Assembly (NCBI GenBank): GCA_002179805.1
Contig: NAVB01004286.1
Location: 1-15,829, forward strand
From: Acanthamoeba lenticulata
Lineage: Eukaryota; Discosea; Longamoebia; Acanthamoebidae
Length of the DNA: 15,829 bases
Direction: 5' to 3'
Shown: piece by piece, positions 1 to 9,317 of the stretch
Position numbering within the stretch: the stretch's first letter is position 1
How the letters are laid out: each line of letters starts with the position of its first letter
The notes under the pieces: generated by a model
Told to the model about the DNA's origin: nothing
Database searches by the model: none
What the model saw: only the letters and a program-made list of their open reading frames with translations
Made by a program: the position numbers and the translations under genes

Positions 1-76
1 CGTTTTGTTTTTTGTTTTGTTTTTTTTTTTTTTGTTTTTTGTTTTTGTTTGTTTGTTTGTTTGTTTGTTTTTTTTG
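1..76. repeat. GTTT/poly-T low-complexity tract
   Basis: The first 76 bases are almost only T with scattered G, including several perfect GTTT units between about 44 and 68. This is simple-sequence DNA of the kind seen between genes or in introns of this genome; similar AAAC units sit in a TOR intron near 13673-13700. No function can be assigned. Confidence 0.9.
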
Positions 77-776
77 TGAGCGGGGAGGCGTCAACACGAG
101 GAGCGTACGACGTGAGGAGGCATGCACGCACGCGTGGGATCAGGCGGTCGGTGGTACTCTGCAGCTGGCGAATCTCGCGGAGGGCGACTGACCCTGCTGG
201 GTGTCGGTAGCGCCGACCTGGGCCCGGGACAGCCTTGCGCACGGAGTAAATCACCTTCTCAGTCGCGGCTGCCTTCCTTGCGGTGCTGGATGTTGCTGCA
301 GCTGGTGCTGTGCCCTGTGTTTTTTTGTCACCCCTTCTGGGTCAGCCTGCGCGTTTGCTCTCAATGCAAGCAAGGCTCCAGAGGGGAGGGAAAGAACCGA
401 GCGAGAGGAAGATGCTGCATCCTGTGGAGCGGGAGCGCTGCGTGGAATGTGCTTGTTGCGAGGTTTGACCCACTGTGGCGCCTTGCCGCCTGTGCTCTTC
501 TGCAAACAAACCGTTGTGTCAGCGGGAAGACGAAAGATATGCTGCCGAAGAAGACACTCAATCACAGTTATTCTCGTGGGCGACCCATACGCGAGCGTTC
601 TGCTTCGTGCGGACCATGTGTGGCCAAGGGCTATGGTGTGGATATTTTCTTTTTGATATACTTTTCTTTGATTTTCCTTGTTAATCCTGCAATATCGCGA
701 TTTTACGATACCATTTACTCGTGGCCCTGTGCAACTACTACAACTCTCACCCTCGTCGCTGTCACAACTACAAACC
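77..776. other. no convincing gene; upstream region of beta-ureidopropionase
   Basis: About 700 bases lie between the simple-sequence tract and the first exon of the beta-ureidopropionase gene. Long open frames exist on both strands (254 codons on +, 188 on -). They overlap each other, have Cys/Arg/Ser-rich nonsense-like compositions, show no domain I recognise, and do not have the GC-ending codon bias of the real exons. The last 55 bases before 777 are rich in C, A and T, as expected for a short 5' leader. I see no clear TATA box. A promoter is inferred to lie here. Confidence 0.5.
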
Positions 777-2785
<2,009 letters not shown>

Positions 2786-2885
2786 GCTGCAGCCTGCCTT
2801 GCTTGGTAAGGCAGGTTGACAAGCCTGGTTCGCAGCCAAATACATGTAGTGGCAAGCAGCAACGGGATGACCAGCCTAGAAATGA

Positions 2886-3380
2886 ACAGAAAGGGCTTGG
2901 ATTGTGGTCCTTGATACTGGAAACAATCGGGTACAGGTGCGGTCTATGGCTGGCACGTTTCTTACTGCTTTTGGCAAGGGTTATGGCCGGTGCCGGCTCA
3001 GGCAGCCTATGGGCATTGCCATAGACCAACGATCAGGCACTATCGTAGTGGCTGATACTGGAAATCATCGCCTGCAGCTGTGGCGCGGAGACGGGACCTT
3101 CTTGCGGATCATTGGATCAAAGGGCTGGAAGAATGGACTATCAACAAGCCAATTGGTGTTGCCGTGGATGTGCAGACAGGCGAGATTCTAGTGGCAGACT
3201 CTGGAAACAACAGGATTCCGGTGCTGAACCCAAATGGTACGCTCGTGCGGGCTTTGGGTTCTAGAGGCTCGGGCCCTGGCAAGTTTAAAAACGTCCAAAG
3301 GGTGTAGCTGTGGATTCCGGTGCAGGTGTGGTAACAATCTGCTCCCGACAGAATTCGGAACAAGAAGTCTGGTCGCTTTT
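2886..3380 (+). pseudogene. NHL-repeat protein relic, frame-broken
   Basis: Beta-propeller NHL repeats are visible in three successive frames. The first frame, from about 2886, reads VVLDTGNNRVQVRS, then QPMGIAIDQRSGTIVVADTG and LWRGDGTFLRIIGSKG. Near 3130-3145 it shifts to a frame giving NKPIGVAVDVQTGEILVADS and LVRALGSRGSGPGKF. Near 3290-3300 it shifts again, to KGVAVDSGAGVVTICS. There is no start codon: a TGA lies in frame at 2883-2885, and the GTG at 2904 is inside a repeat. Codon use is less GC-ending than in neighbouring exons, as expected of decay. NHL repeats usually form protein- or RNA-binding propellers, for example in TRIM-NHL proteins and secreted lyases; which parent this came from cannot be told. 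Sequencing errors are an alternative to true frameshifts. The relic begins about 100 bases after the beta-ureidopropionase stop and converges on the gene at 3414-3986. Confidence 0.7.
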
Positions 3381-3384
3381 TATT
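3379..3384 (-). terminator. putative polyadenylation signal AATAAA
   Basis: On the minus strand AATAAA lies about 30 bases past the stop of the secreted-protein gene (stop at 3414-3416). The spacing is normal for a eukaryotic poly(A) signal. It overlaps the end of the convergent NHL relic. Confidence 0.5.
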
Positions 3385-3413
3385 TCTTCATACTCGGTCG
3401 TTCTTGGTGTTCA

Positions 3414-3986
3414 TCAGAGGCTCCAGCAAGCCCTGGGCGGCAGGTAGTCGCTGAGGTCAAAGCCCTCTGAAAATATCTTGAAACTGATCTCCATCCCACT
3501 ACCTCTGTTGTCGAGGGCAAAGCGCATGGGCAGCTGGTAGGCGTTGTCGGTCACGTAGAAGTGCGCCACCGTGGACTCATACAAGAAGGTCCACAGTTGG
3601 GCTTTGAGGCCCCACAGTTCCACTGGGCCTGCATAGGACATGTACTGCACGCTCATCAGCGGATCCTCAAAGGTTGCGGGCATCGCACTCTTCTGGCAGC
3701 CTCCAATAGACAACCACGTGAACGAGAGCTTTTGCGCAAAGAGGTCGAGCGTTGACATGTTGACGCCCACCACGAGACCCCCCTGGAACGTAGCTTGAAG
3801 ACTGTTGCTGAGGGCGAAGGTGCCATCGGTAAAGTTGACGACCTGGCCACCTCTGGTGAAGATGTCCATCCTGGAGAAGGAGAAGTGGTACTCCTTGGGG
3901 ATGACGGGCTGTGGCGGCGCTGCGCTGGCAACGGCCGCGAACACGAGAACGAAGAACACGGCAGTCGTGGTGGTGGTGGTAAGCAT
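3414..3986 (-). CDS. putative secreted protein, single exon, 190 aa
   Basis: The product starts with a clear signal peptide: MLTTTTTTAV, then the hydrophobic FFVLVFAAVASA, with likely cleavage near residue 22 (ASA-AP). The mature part is about 168 residues with alternating hydrophobic residues that suggest beta strands. It has two cysteines (97 and 187) that could pair, and two N-glycosylation sequons (Asn51 in NFT and Asn76 in NMS). No transmembrane segment follows the signal. The C-terminal stretch (QLPMRFALDN, then FKIFSEGFDLSDYLPPRACW) faintly recalls the end of ependymin/lipocalin-like secreted beta-barrel proteins of amoebae and oomycetes. That is an impression from memory, not a match I can prove. 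The ATG chosen is the only one giving the signal peptide, and a TATA box sits 37 bases upstream. There are no introns, unlike most neighbours. The reading frame is intact, so it is probably a live gene of unknown function. Confidence 0.75.
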   Translation of the reverse strand: MLTTTTTTAVFFVLVFAAVASAAPPQPVIPKEYHFSFSRMDIFTRGGQVVNFTDGTFALSNSLQATFQGGLVVGVNMSTLDLFAQKLSFTWLSIGGCQKSAMPATFEDPLMSVQYMSYAGPVELWGLKAQLWTFLYESTVAHFYVTDNAYQLPMRFALDNRGSGMEISFKIFSEGFDLSDYLPPRACWSL

Positions 3987-4022
3987 GGCTGGTGGTGAAG
4001 AATCAAGCTTGGCCTCTGGCTG

Positions 4023-4030
4023 CTTATATA
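4023..4030 (-). promoter_or_regulatory. TATA box of the secreted-protein gene
   Basis: On the minus strand the sequence CATATATAAGC gives TATATAAG ending 37 bases before the ATG at 3986. With a usual TATA-to-start distance of 25-30 bases, the 5' leader would be only about 10 bases long. The TATA match is seen directly; the transcription start is inferred. Confidence 0.6.
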
Positions 4031-4239
4031 TGTTGGCCTCGAGAAGGGCATTGGTGACTGTGTTGGAGTTTTCTTCTTTTTAGGGCCCAATCCAGTGCGT
4101 GGACCTGAAAGCCTTGATAACCCATCGAGGCCAAGGAAGAGTGTACATGCAACATTATGTTACCGCAAAGATAGAAATTGAAAAAGGAAAACAATAAAAA
4201 AACCAGGAATTTGGCAAAGCGCAAAAAGAAGATGAAGGC

Positions 4240-4868
4240 GTTCAGGATGGAGGGGAGCTTGGTGAAGACGCCCCCAAGGCCAAGGCCGGGGCCAAGCTGG
4301 CCCTCGTGGAGCGCGAGGTTGCGGTGCCGCAGGCTGCACCGGTGTCGACGTAGATGATGCGGTCATACTGGGTCATGTTCCAGGCATAGAGCCGCATGTA
4401 CTCACCTGTTCTTGCCCCGCGCGTCCTTCCTGTCTTAGAGACACGGCACGACTAGCCTCTATGTAAGTTGCCTGTTGGGGGGGGGAGTACCCGGGTAGAG
4501 GGCGATATCGCTAGCCCGTGGGCCGACATGCAGTTGAGCGATGGCTTGGGGATCACTTTGAAGCCGGCCTTGCGCAGGAGCTCTCGTGTGGAAAGCGACA
4601 CCACCTATGTGGCGTGTGCGCGTGTGGTGGCCCAGCAAGAACAAAGGCGACCCCCCCCCCGTGTGAGTGCCGTACAGTAGATGAAGAACACCCCCTCCGA
4701 CAAAGAGAGAAAGAGAGAGAGAGGGAGCTCTCTTGGATGGAGGCCGGACCTGGGGGTCATCAGGCACGAGCGAAAGCTTGGTCTTGATGCACGAGAACCG
4801 ATCCAACGTTTGAGAGAGGGCCAGCGTGGGCGTCAAGTACTTGTCGTTGGCCACGGCCGTTAGCCAGG
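4240..4868 (-). pseudogene. family 8 glycosyltransferase (glycogenin-like) relic
   Basis: Three pieces of one glycosyltransferase appear in order on the minus strand. Piece 1 (4868-4750) reads TAVANDKYLTPTLALSQTLD then LSLVPDDPQ, like the N-terminal strand-helix of GT8 enzymes. A possible intron, 4749-4605 (GT...AG, with GA-rich and C-run simple sequence), leads to piece 2 (from 4604), which reads TRELLRKAGFKVIPKPSLNC and drifts into nonsense with a stop. Piece 3 (about 4415-4345) reads EYMRLYAWNMTQYDRIIYVD, the segment just before the metal-binding DxD motif of glycogenin-like enzymes. The DxD itself is missing: the text runs on as VDTGAACG, and a second frame follows. There is no start codon; a stop lies in frame seven codons before piece 1. 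Live family members transfer sugars from UDP-sugars. I read this as a decayed copy; a badly assembled gene is the alternative. Confidence 0.6.
4651..4660. repeat. C10 homopolymer
   Basis: Ten consecutive C bases lie inside the likely intron of the glycosyltransferase relic. A nine-base G run (about 4479-4487) lies nearby, next to where the relic loses its frame. Such runs are prone both to slippage and to sequencing error. Confidence 0.9.
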
Positions 4869-5395
4869 TGTTTTAATACGAACATTTAAAAGTGAGCAGA
4901 AGTTGTTGTTTCTTAGGGTTACACTGTCTGACTGGCAGTCGGCCCTCAACTTCTGCTTCCTCGTCGTCGTCGTCGTCGTAGCTGTTGTGGATGTCAGCTC
5001 GCGACGCACAGAGGCGAAACTCGGCGCCACGCCCTGCTGCATGCCGCACGCAAAGGAAGGGCCGGGCACGGAGCTATCGGCGACCACGGGAGTTGCGACG
5101 TGAGCCCAGGGTCGATCGGGATGCCGCTCCAGGTCTCCGTCAGCGTCCAGTTGAACGCGGCCACTTGGTTCGCGCCAGGTGCCCGGGACGGCGGGTCTCT
5201 GTTTGCGATGACGATCCCGACGTCTCCCGGGAGGGAACCGACGCGCACAGGGCCGATCATGATATACAGGCTCAACGAGGCGTCCTGGTGCTGGTACTGC
5301 GGCATTACGCGCCTCGCGAGGCGCTCGTGGAAGTGCTGTGCAACACGAGGCGCTCGTGGCCAGAAGCGGCACTTGGCTACACAGCTATGAGTTTA
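4869..5395. other. gene-poor stretch with a possible decayed minus-strand coding fragment
   Basis: On the minus strand, from 5305 down, about 70 codons look protein-like: MPQYQHQDASLSLYIMIGPV, then VGIVIANRDPPS, then FNWTLTETWSGIPIDPGL. After a one-base shift near 5100 a second stretch reads VATPVVADSSVPGPSFACGM, then a threonine run (ACG repeats at about 4962-4980). No start signal, splice sites or known domain can be defended, so I give no gene call. A 14-base direct repeat (CGAGGCGCTCGTGG) occurs at 5317-5330 and 5346-5359. The rest looks non-coding. Confidence 0.3.
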
Positions 5396-5397
5396 TT
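5392..5397 (-). terminator. polyadenylation signal overlapping the stop codon
   Basis: The membrane-protein gene ends GTG TAA TAA AC. The AATAAA hexamer starts inside the first stop codon (5396-5398) and runs through the second in-frame stop. If used, cleavage would fall about 15-30 bases later, giving a very short 3' untranslated region. Confidence 0.5.
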
Positions 5398-6148
5398 ACA
5401 CTGAACAAGAAGTACGCCATACAATGTAGGAAATCAGGGCCACCATGCTTGCGATCCAGCCCGGTGAGAATCCAATGAATGGCATCCACCAAGCTCCAGT
5501 ACCTGAGAAGGCAAAGCCAGTGAAGACGTACTGCGCCAATGCCGAGACTAAGCGATGCGTTATCAAGATCAGAAGGCCCCCGTCCATGAAGACATCGAGG
5601 CTGAGGCTAAAGAGAGCCTTGAACGCATGGTAGACGAGCGCAAGCAAGCCCAAGGGCGTGGCTAAGACGAGAACAGGGATGTGCAAGCCCGCCGAAGGCG
5701 TGCCACCACCTGGGTGAACCGCCATGAACGTGTCTTGGGCCATCATGCTGACGATACTTAAAATGAAGACCGGCACGGCGATGTAGCGGAGCACGCTGAT
5801 CAGTGGCTGAGCTCGAAGCACGGCGAGACGCAAGTGCACGACTTCGACCAAAAAGCCCGAACCGGCAACCACAGCTTGTTGCCCGTCGGCTTCCACAATC
5901 ACCACATCCGCCGGTGGGAAAGCCAAACGTTTTGCGCTCAGGAGGCACCCAATGCCAAGTGGAAGACCGAGGAGAAGCGGCAGACTCCCGATAAAGGCCA
6001 CAGCATAAGCGACGAGGCCCAGCGCGGCAACGTTGGATGCTGCGCGCCTGTGCCCTGTGGCTACGAGGCCGAGTACAAGGCCAAGGAAGAACACGGTCTC
6101 CCAGCCCAGCGTGAGTGACGGTGGTTGCCTGAAGTGCGCAGGTTCCAT
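5396..6148 (-). CDS. putative multipass membrane protein, single exon, 250 aa
   Basis: The protein is strongly hydrophobic, with about six or seven likely membrane segments: near residues 16-31, 40-55, 57-71, 117-136, 155-173, 190-212 and 223-244. A more polar loop lies at about 73-115 (SAKRLAFPPADVVIVEADGQ) and a Gly-rich turn at 145-153. No signature motif, repeat or catalytic residue lets me name a family. The open frame runs 37 codons further upstream, but that part is AT-rich and non-coding in character. The ATG at 6148 sits in the context CACAACATGG and starts the GC-rich part, so I chose it. It ends in two consecutive TAA stops. No introns are needed. It may be a lineage-specific transporter-like or scaffold membrane protein, but this is a guess from hydropathy alone. 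Confidence 0.65.
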   Translation of the reverse strand: MEPAHFRQPPSLTLGWETVFFLGLVLGLVATGHRRAASNVAALGLVAYAVAFIGSLPLLLGLPLGIGCLLSAKRLAFPPADVVIVEADGQQAVVAGSGFLVEVVHLRLAVLRAQPLISVLRYIAVPVFILSIVSMMAQDTFMAVHPGGGTPSAGLHIPVLVLATPLGLLALVYHAFKALFSLSLDVFMDGGLLILITHRLVSALAQYVFTGFAFSGTGAWWMPFIGFSPGWIASMVALISYIVWRTSCSV

Positions 6149-6447
6149 GTTGTGGTGTGGCGTGAAAAATAAAAGATGTGTTTGGCTACTTTTAATTTGC
6201 ACCGAAAAGAAACACACAAGAAACAAATATTCTCGCCGGAATAAACACAAGCAGTCCACGCTCGAGTGGCTTGGTGCTGCGGCGATCGGGATGTTGTTTG
6301 CAAGGAGATGGGAGAGTGCTTGTATGCTTGCCCATTGGGGCAGAGTTCAGAGAAGTCAACGGTGTGGTTCTCCTAGCACCGTTGTTAGTTGGCCATTGGT
6401 AGATCGTGGCTCGAGGCCTTCACTCGAGTTTTGCCTAAATATGTGCT
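6149..6447. other. intergenic region, presumed promoter of the membrane-protein gene
   Basis: This holds about 300 bases between the start of the membrane-protein gene and the stop of the downstream tandem paralogue. The part next to the start is AT-rich (6150-6250) and the rest is GC-balanced. I see no clear TATA box, open frame, RNA gene or repeat. Confidence 0.5.
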
Positions 6448-6452
6448 TTATT
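6447..6452 (-). terminator. polyadenylation signal overlapping the stop codon
   Basis: The downstream paralogue ends GAC CAA TAA AGC. The hexamer AATAAA includes the whole stop codon TAA (6448-6450). The same arrangement occurs in the neighbouring membrane-protein gene. Confidence 0.5.
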
Positions 6453-7692
6453 GGTCCACGGACGGCTCTCCTTCTTCATCATCCTGATTCCGGAGGACCG
6501 AATAGGCCCCATCGTAGACCAGCCCGACGAGCTCGTCCGACTTGGTGAACTTGTCGTGTTTCTGAACACAAAAACCAACAACAACAACAATGAAGAAGTG
6601 CCCGCGTCGGTTAGCCAATGGACCAAAACAAGGCGGACAAGTAGGAAGCGGGGGAGGGGGGAGGGGCACCTTTCCGCTGAAGACCAGCCACCCGAGCTCG
6701 TACTCTGTGTCGGCCATCGTGACGTGCACTCCGAACGGCTCTCCCGCACCGCTTGAAATCGTGGAGCAATGTTCCAGGCCAGACCGCGAGTTGTCCAACT
6801 CGCCCGGCCTTCACCACCGTTTAACTTTACAACAGAACGCCTCGCGGCCGCGGTCATGTTACCGAAGGGAAGATCAGCACGTACTTGAGGGCCTCGAGCA
6901 GGGCCGGCGCGCTGTTTGCGTCCATGAAGAAGAGACGGCCTCCCCTGTAGGAGCCCACCAGCGGGTCGCCCCACTCGGTCACATGGGCAGGGTCGGTGCC
7001 CAGCGCATCGGTCACCGTGCTCTCGTCTCCATGGTGCCACGCCTGCATGTACGTTAACGCAACACGTGAGCTCCACGTCCCCATCGTACTCGATCTACAA
7101 CCGCCGACGGATGTGGGTCGGAGGCAAAGCGAACCCAGTCATATCGGTTGATGTAGATGAGATCCTTGTCGGCGTGTGCCTGGGTGTGGGAGATGCCCAC
7201 CGCAGCTGCGCGCTTGAGCAGCTCCAGTGGCGAAACCGATTCGTGGTGCACCACGAAGCCCACTTGATTGCCGTCGATGAGCGCTCTTGTGACCTGAATT
7301 GGCGGCCAATTTGCACACGGAGTTTGCGACTGAGAAAAAGAGAAGCAACAAAAGAAGAGTGAAAAAGAACGAAGAAGCGAAAGCGGAAAGGAAACCTTCC
7401 AAGTGCCCTTGCGCACTGCGGCTCGGTAGCAAAAGTCACTCTGCCTGATAGTGCCACCAAGAGGTCGGGTAACAGGCCCGGAGCTGCCGTCGTGGTTGTT
7501 GGCGCTTAGCCCCTCCATGACCGTGTGCAAGTGTCCCCACACGGCCTCTCCTGGCCACCCACACAAATGGCGTTGAGATCTTTTGTCACAAAAGATGTGC
7601 CAAAAAATGTGCGAGAGTGTTGTTCTACCGGAGGAGCAGAGGAAGGACGCCGGGAAGGTCTCGATCTCGGTGAAGCGTGCAACGTCGCTCAT
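6448..7692 (-). CDS. tandem paralogue 1, unrecognised family, 6 exons, 262 aa
   Basis: Deduced exons (minus strand): 7629-7692, 7396-7550, 7135-7293, 6885-7042, 6670-6808, 6448-6561. All joints are GT...AG with matching phase, and the exon sum closes in frame. The protein starts MSDVARFTEIETFPASFLCS. Exon 3 holds the block QVGFVVHHESVSPLELLKRA, then AAVGISHTQAHADKDL. Exon 4 has YRGGRLFFMDANSAPALLEA. Exon 5 has HVTMADTEYELGWLVFSGK, and exon 6 has KHDKFTKSDELVGLVYDG and an acidic tail. There is no signal peptide or membrane segment, so it is probably a soluble intracellular protein. I do not recognise the family and claim no catalytic motif. The second copy at 7935-9113 has the same exon plan and supports the model. 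Exons 2 and 4 are 8 and 4 codons longer than in that copy. Confidence 0.7.
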
Positions 7693-7934
7693 CTGGTTTC
7701 GCTTTGTGTGTTTCTTGTGTTTTTTGTGTGCGTTGTTGTTTGTTCTTCGCTGTTTGCGCGGGAAGCGCCATTTTGCCTTTTGCTTTTATTTTGGGGCTGG
7801 GTCTCCGGCCTCCTCGAAACAATTTGCGCCTTTGGAGTGAAGCCTCTGTTTGGAGTGAAGAAGTGCAGGAAGATACCGGGAGCAACTCGCCAATGAGGCA
7901 CTAATGAGATGTCTGCCGTGTAGGTCTGTGTATG
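7693..7934. other. spacer between the tandem paralogues
   Basis: This 242-base spacer is GT-rich on the plus strand and must hold the promoter of paralogue 1. The leaders directly before the two ATGs are alike in character (CA-rich on the coding strand, ending CCAG-ATG and GAAG-ATG). No TATA box or other element is clear. Confidence 0.4.
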
Positions 7935-9113
7935 TCAGTCCACGGACGGCTCTCCTTTTTCTTCCTCCTCATTAAGGAGGACAGAGTAGGCCCCATCGTA
8001 GACCAGCCCGACGAGCTCATCCGACTTGGTGAACTTGTCGTGTTTCTGAACACAAAAACAAACAACAACAACAACAATGAAGAAGAAGTGCCCGCGTCGG
8101 TCAGCCAATGGACCAAAACAAGGCGGGCAAGTAGGAAGCGGGGGAGGGGGGAGGGGCACCTTTCCGCTGAAGACCAGCCACCCGAGCTCGTACTCTGTGT
8201 CGGCCATCGTGACGTGCACTCCGAACGGCTCTCCCGCGCCGCTTGAAATCGTGGAGCAATGCTCCAGGCCAGACCGCGAGTTGTCCAACTCGCCCGGCCT
8301 TCACCCCAGCCAACAGCAACACGGCAATAGAATGTGTTCATCCAACCACTTCCTCACAGGGCCGATCGGCCGAACTGAAGAGAGCACGCACTTGAGGGCC
8401 TCGAGCAGGGCCGGCGCGCTTTGTGCGTCCATGAAAAAGAGACGACTTCCCCTGTATCTGGTCACCAGCGGGCGACCCGGCGCCGGGTCGGTGCCCAGCG
8501 CCTCGATCACCGTTTGCCGATCGCCGTGGCAGAACGACTATTTCATGTGCCCCGCGCTCGAGGATGAGCTCTTGTCTGCAAGTGCTTGGGGGGAAGGGGT
8601 GAGGGAGAGCGAACCCAGTCATCTCGATTGATGTAGACAATGTCCTTGTCGGCGTGCGCTTGACTGTGGGAGATGCCCACCGCAGCTGCGCGCTTGAGCA
8701 GCTCCAGTGGCGAAACCGATTCGTGGTGCACCACGAAGCCCACCTGACGGTCATCGACGAAAGCTCTGGTGGCCTTCGGGTGCGGTGTTAGTCGGGGTTT
8801 GCGACGAGAAAGAGAAGCCAAAGAAGAAGGAAGAAGAAGAAGAAGAAGGGAAACCTTCCAAGTGCCCTGGCGCACAGCGGCGCGGAAGCGAAAGTCGCTC
8901 TGTCGGATGCCAGCCCTGATGCTGTCGTGGTGGTTGGCGCCCAGCCCCTCCAGGACCGTGTGCAAGTGGCCCCACACGGCCTCTCCTGGTCACCCATATA
9001 CATGTGAAGGTGTGTTGAAGTGTCGCAAATCTTCGAGGGTGGTCACTACCGGAGGAGCAGAGGAAGGACTCCGGGAAGATCTCAATCTCGGTGAAGCGTG
9101 CAACGTCACTCAT
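7935..9113 (-). CDS. tandem paralogue 2, unrecognised family, 6 exons, 249 aa
   Basis: Deduced exons (minus strand): 9050-9113, 8855-8985, 8615-8773, 8392-8537, 8160-8298, 7935-8045. Each border is GT...AG, phases match those of paralogue 1, and the sum closes in frame. The protein starts MSDVARFTEIEIFPESFLCS. It shares the central HHESVSPLELLKRAAAVGIS block, the RLFFMDAQSAPALLEALK segment, MADTEYELGWLVFSGK and KHDKFTKSDELVGLVYDG, and it ends in an acidic EEEEKGEPSVD tail. There is no signal peptide or membrane span. Its start lies 204 bases past the TOR stop on the same strand. The exon 3/4 junction (TGG|GTTCGC ... AAATAG|TCG) is the least certain, because the sequence around it differs between copies. 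Function is unknown. Confidence 0.7.
8818..8850. repeat. AAG-rich simple repeat in an intron
   Basis: A run of imperfect AAG units fills the second intron of paralogue 2 (8774-8854); on the coding strand it is a CTT pyrimidine tract. The matching intron of paralogue 1 is A/G-rich too but not a clean repeat. Confidence 0.85.
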
Positions 9114-9317
9114 CTTCCTTTGTTTTGTGCGTTGTTTGTTCCTTCTGTTTGCGCGGGGAGACGACTACGCCTTCGGGCATTCGTGTGCGGCGGGCGAGTA
9201 GGGACTGAACAACTTGAATTGTATTATTTTGAGCTAAAAAGGCTGCATTTCTGTAAATCATTAATAACATTGATATTTTATTTGTTGTGGGCACTTGTTT
9301 ACACCGACAACGACGCA
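9114..9317. other. short intergenic region between TOR and paralogue 2
   Basis: About 200 bases carry the presumed 3' end of TOR, AT-rich near 9230-9285, and then a GC-richer leader for paralogue 2. No other gene or repeat is visible. Confidence 0.5.
9277..9282 (-). terminator. putative polyadenylation signal of TOR
   Basis: AATAAA on the minus strand begins 36 bases after the TOR stop codon (9318-9320), inside an AT-rich patch. It is the only clear hexamer between TOR and the next gene. Confidence 0.55.

Larger units (their letters stand above)
6448..9113 (-). repeat. tandem gene duplication
   Basis: Two head-to-tail copies (6448-7692 and 7935-9113) share six exons, intron positions and intron phases. 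They are separated by about 240 bases. Similarity is patchy: exon 5 with most of intron 5 is about 98% identical, and 79 bases of exon 3 are identical. Exons 2 and 4 differ by indels, and introns 1-4 are largely unalike. Confidence 0.9.

Noticed and set aside
1..76. Poly-T tract as the tail of a retroposed gene
   Set aside because: The run contains regular GTTT units like intronic repeats elsewhere in the window, and no intronless gene copy lies next to it.
3987..5395. Mobile element as the cause of the decayed stretch
   Set aside because: I found no terminal repeats, target-site duplication, transposase or reverse-transcriptase motif; the 14-base direct repeat at 5317/5346 is too short and isolated.
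6611..6817. Alternative minus frame (KAGRVGQLAVWPG...) for paralogue exon 5
   Set aside because: Phase-0 entry would allow it, but only the frame reading MADTEYELGWLVFSGK connects in phase on both sides (AA|GTACGT donor before, GTGCCC donor after) in both copies.
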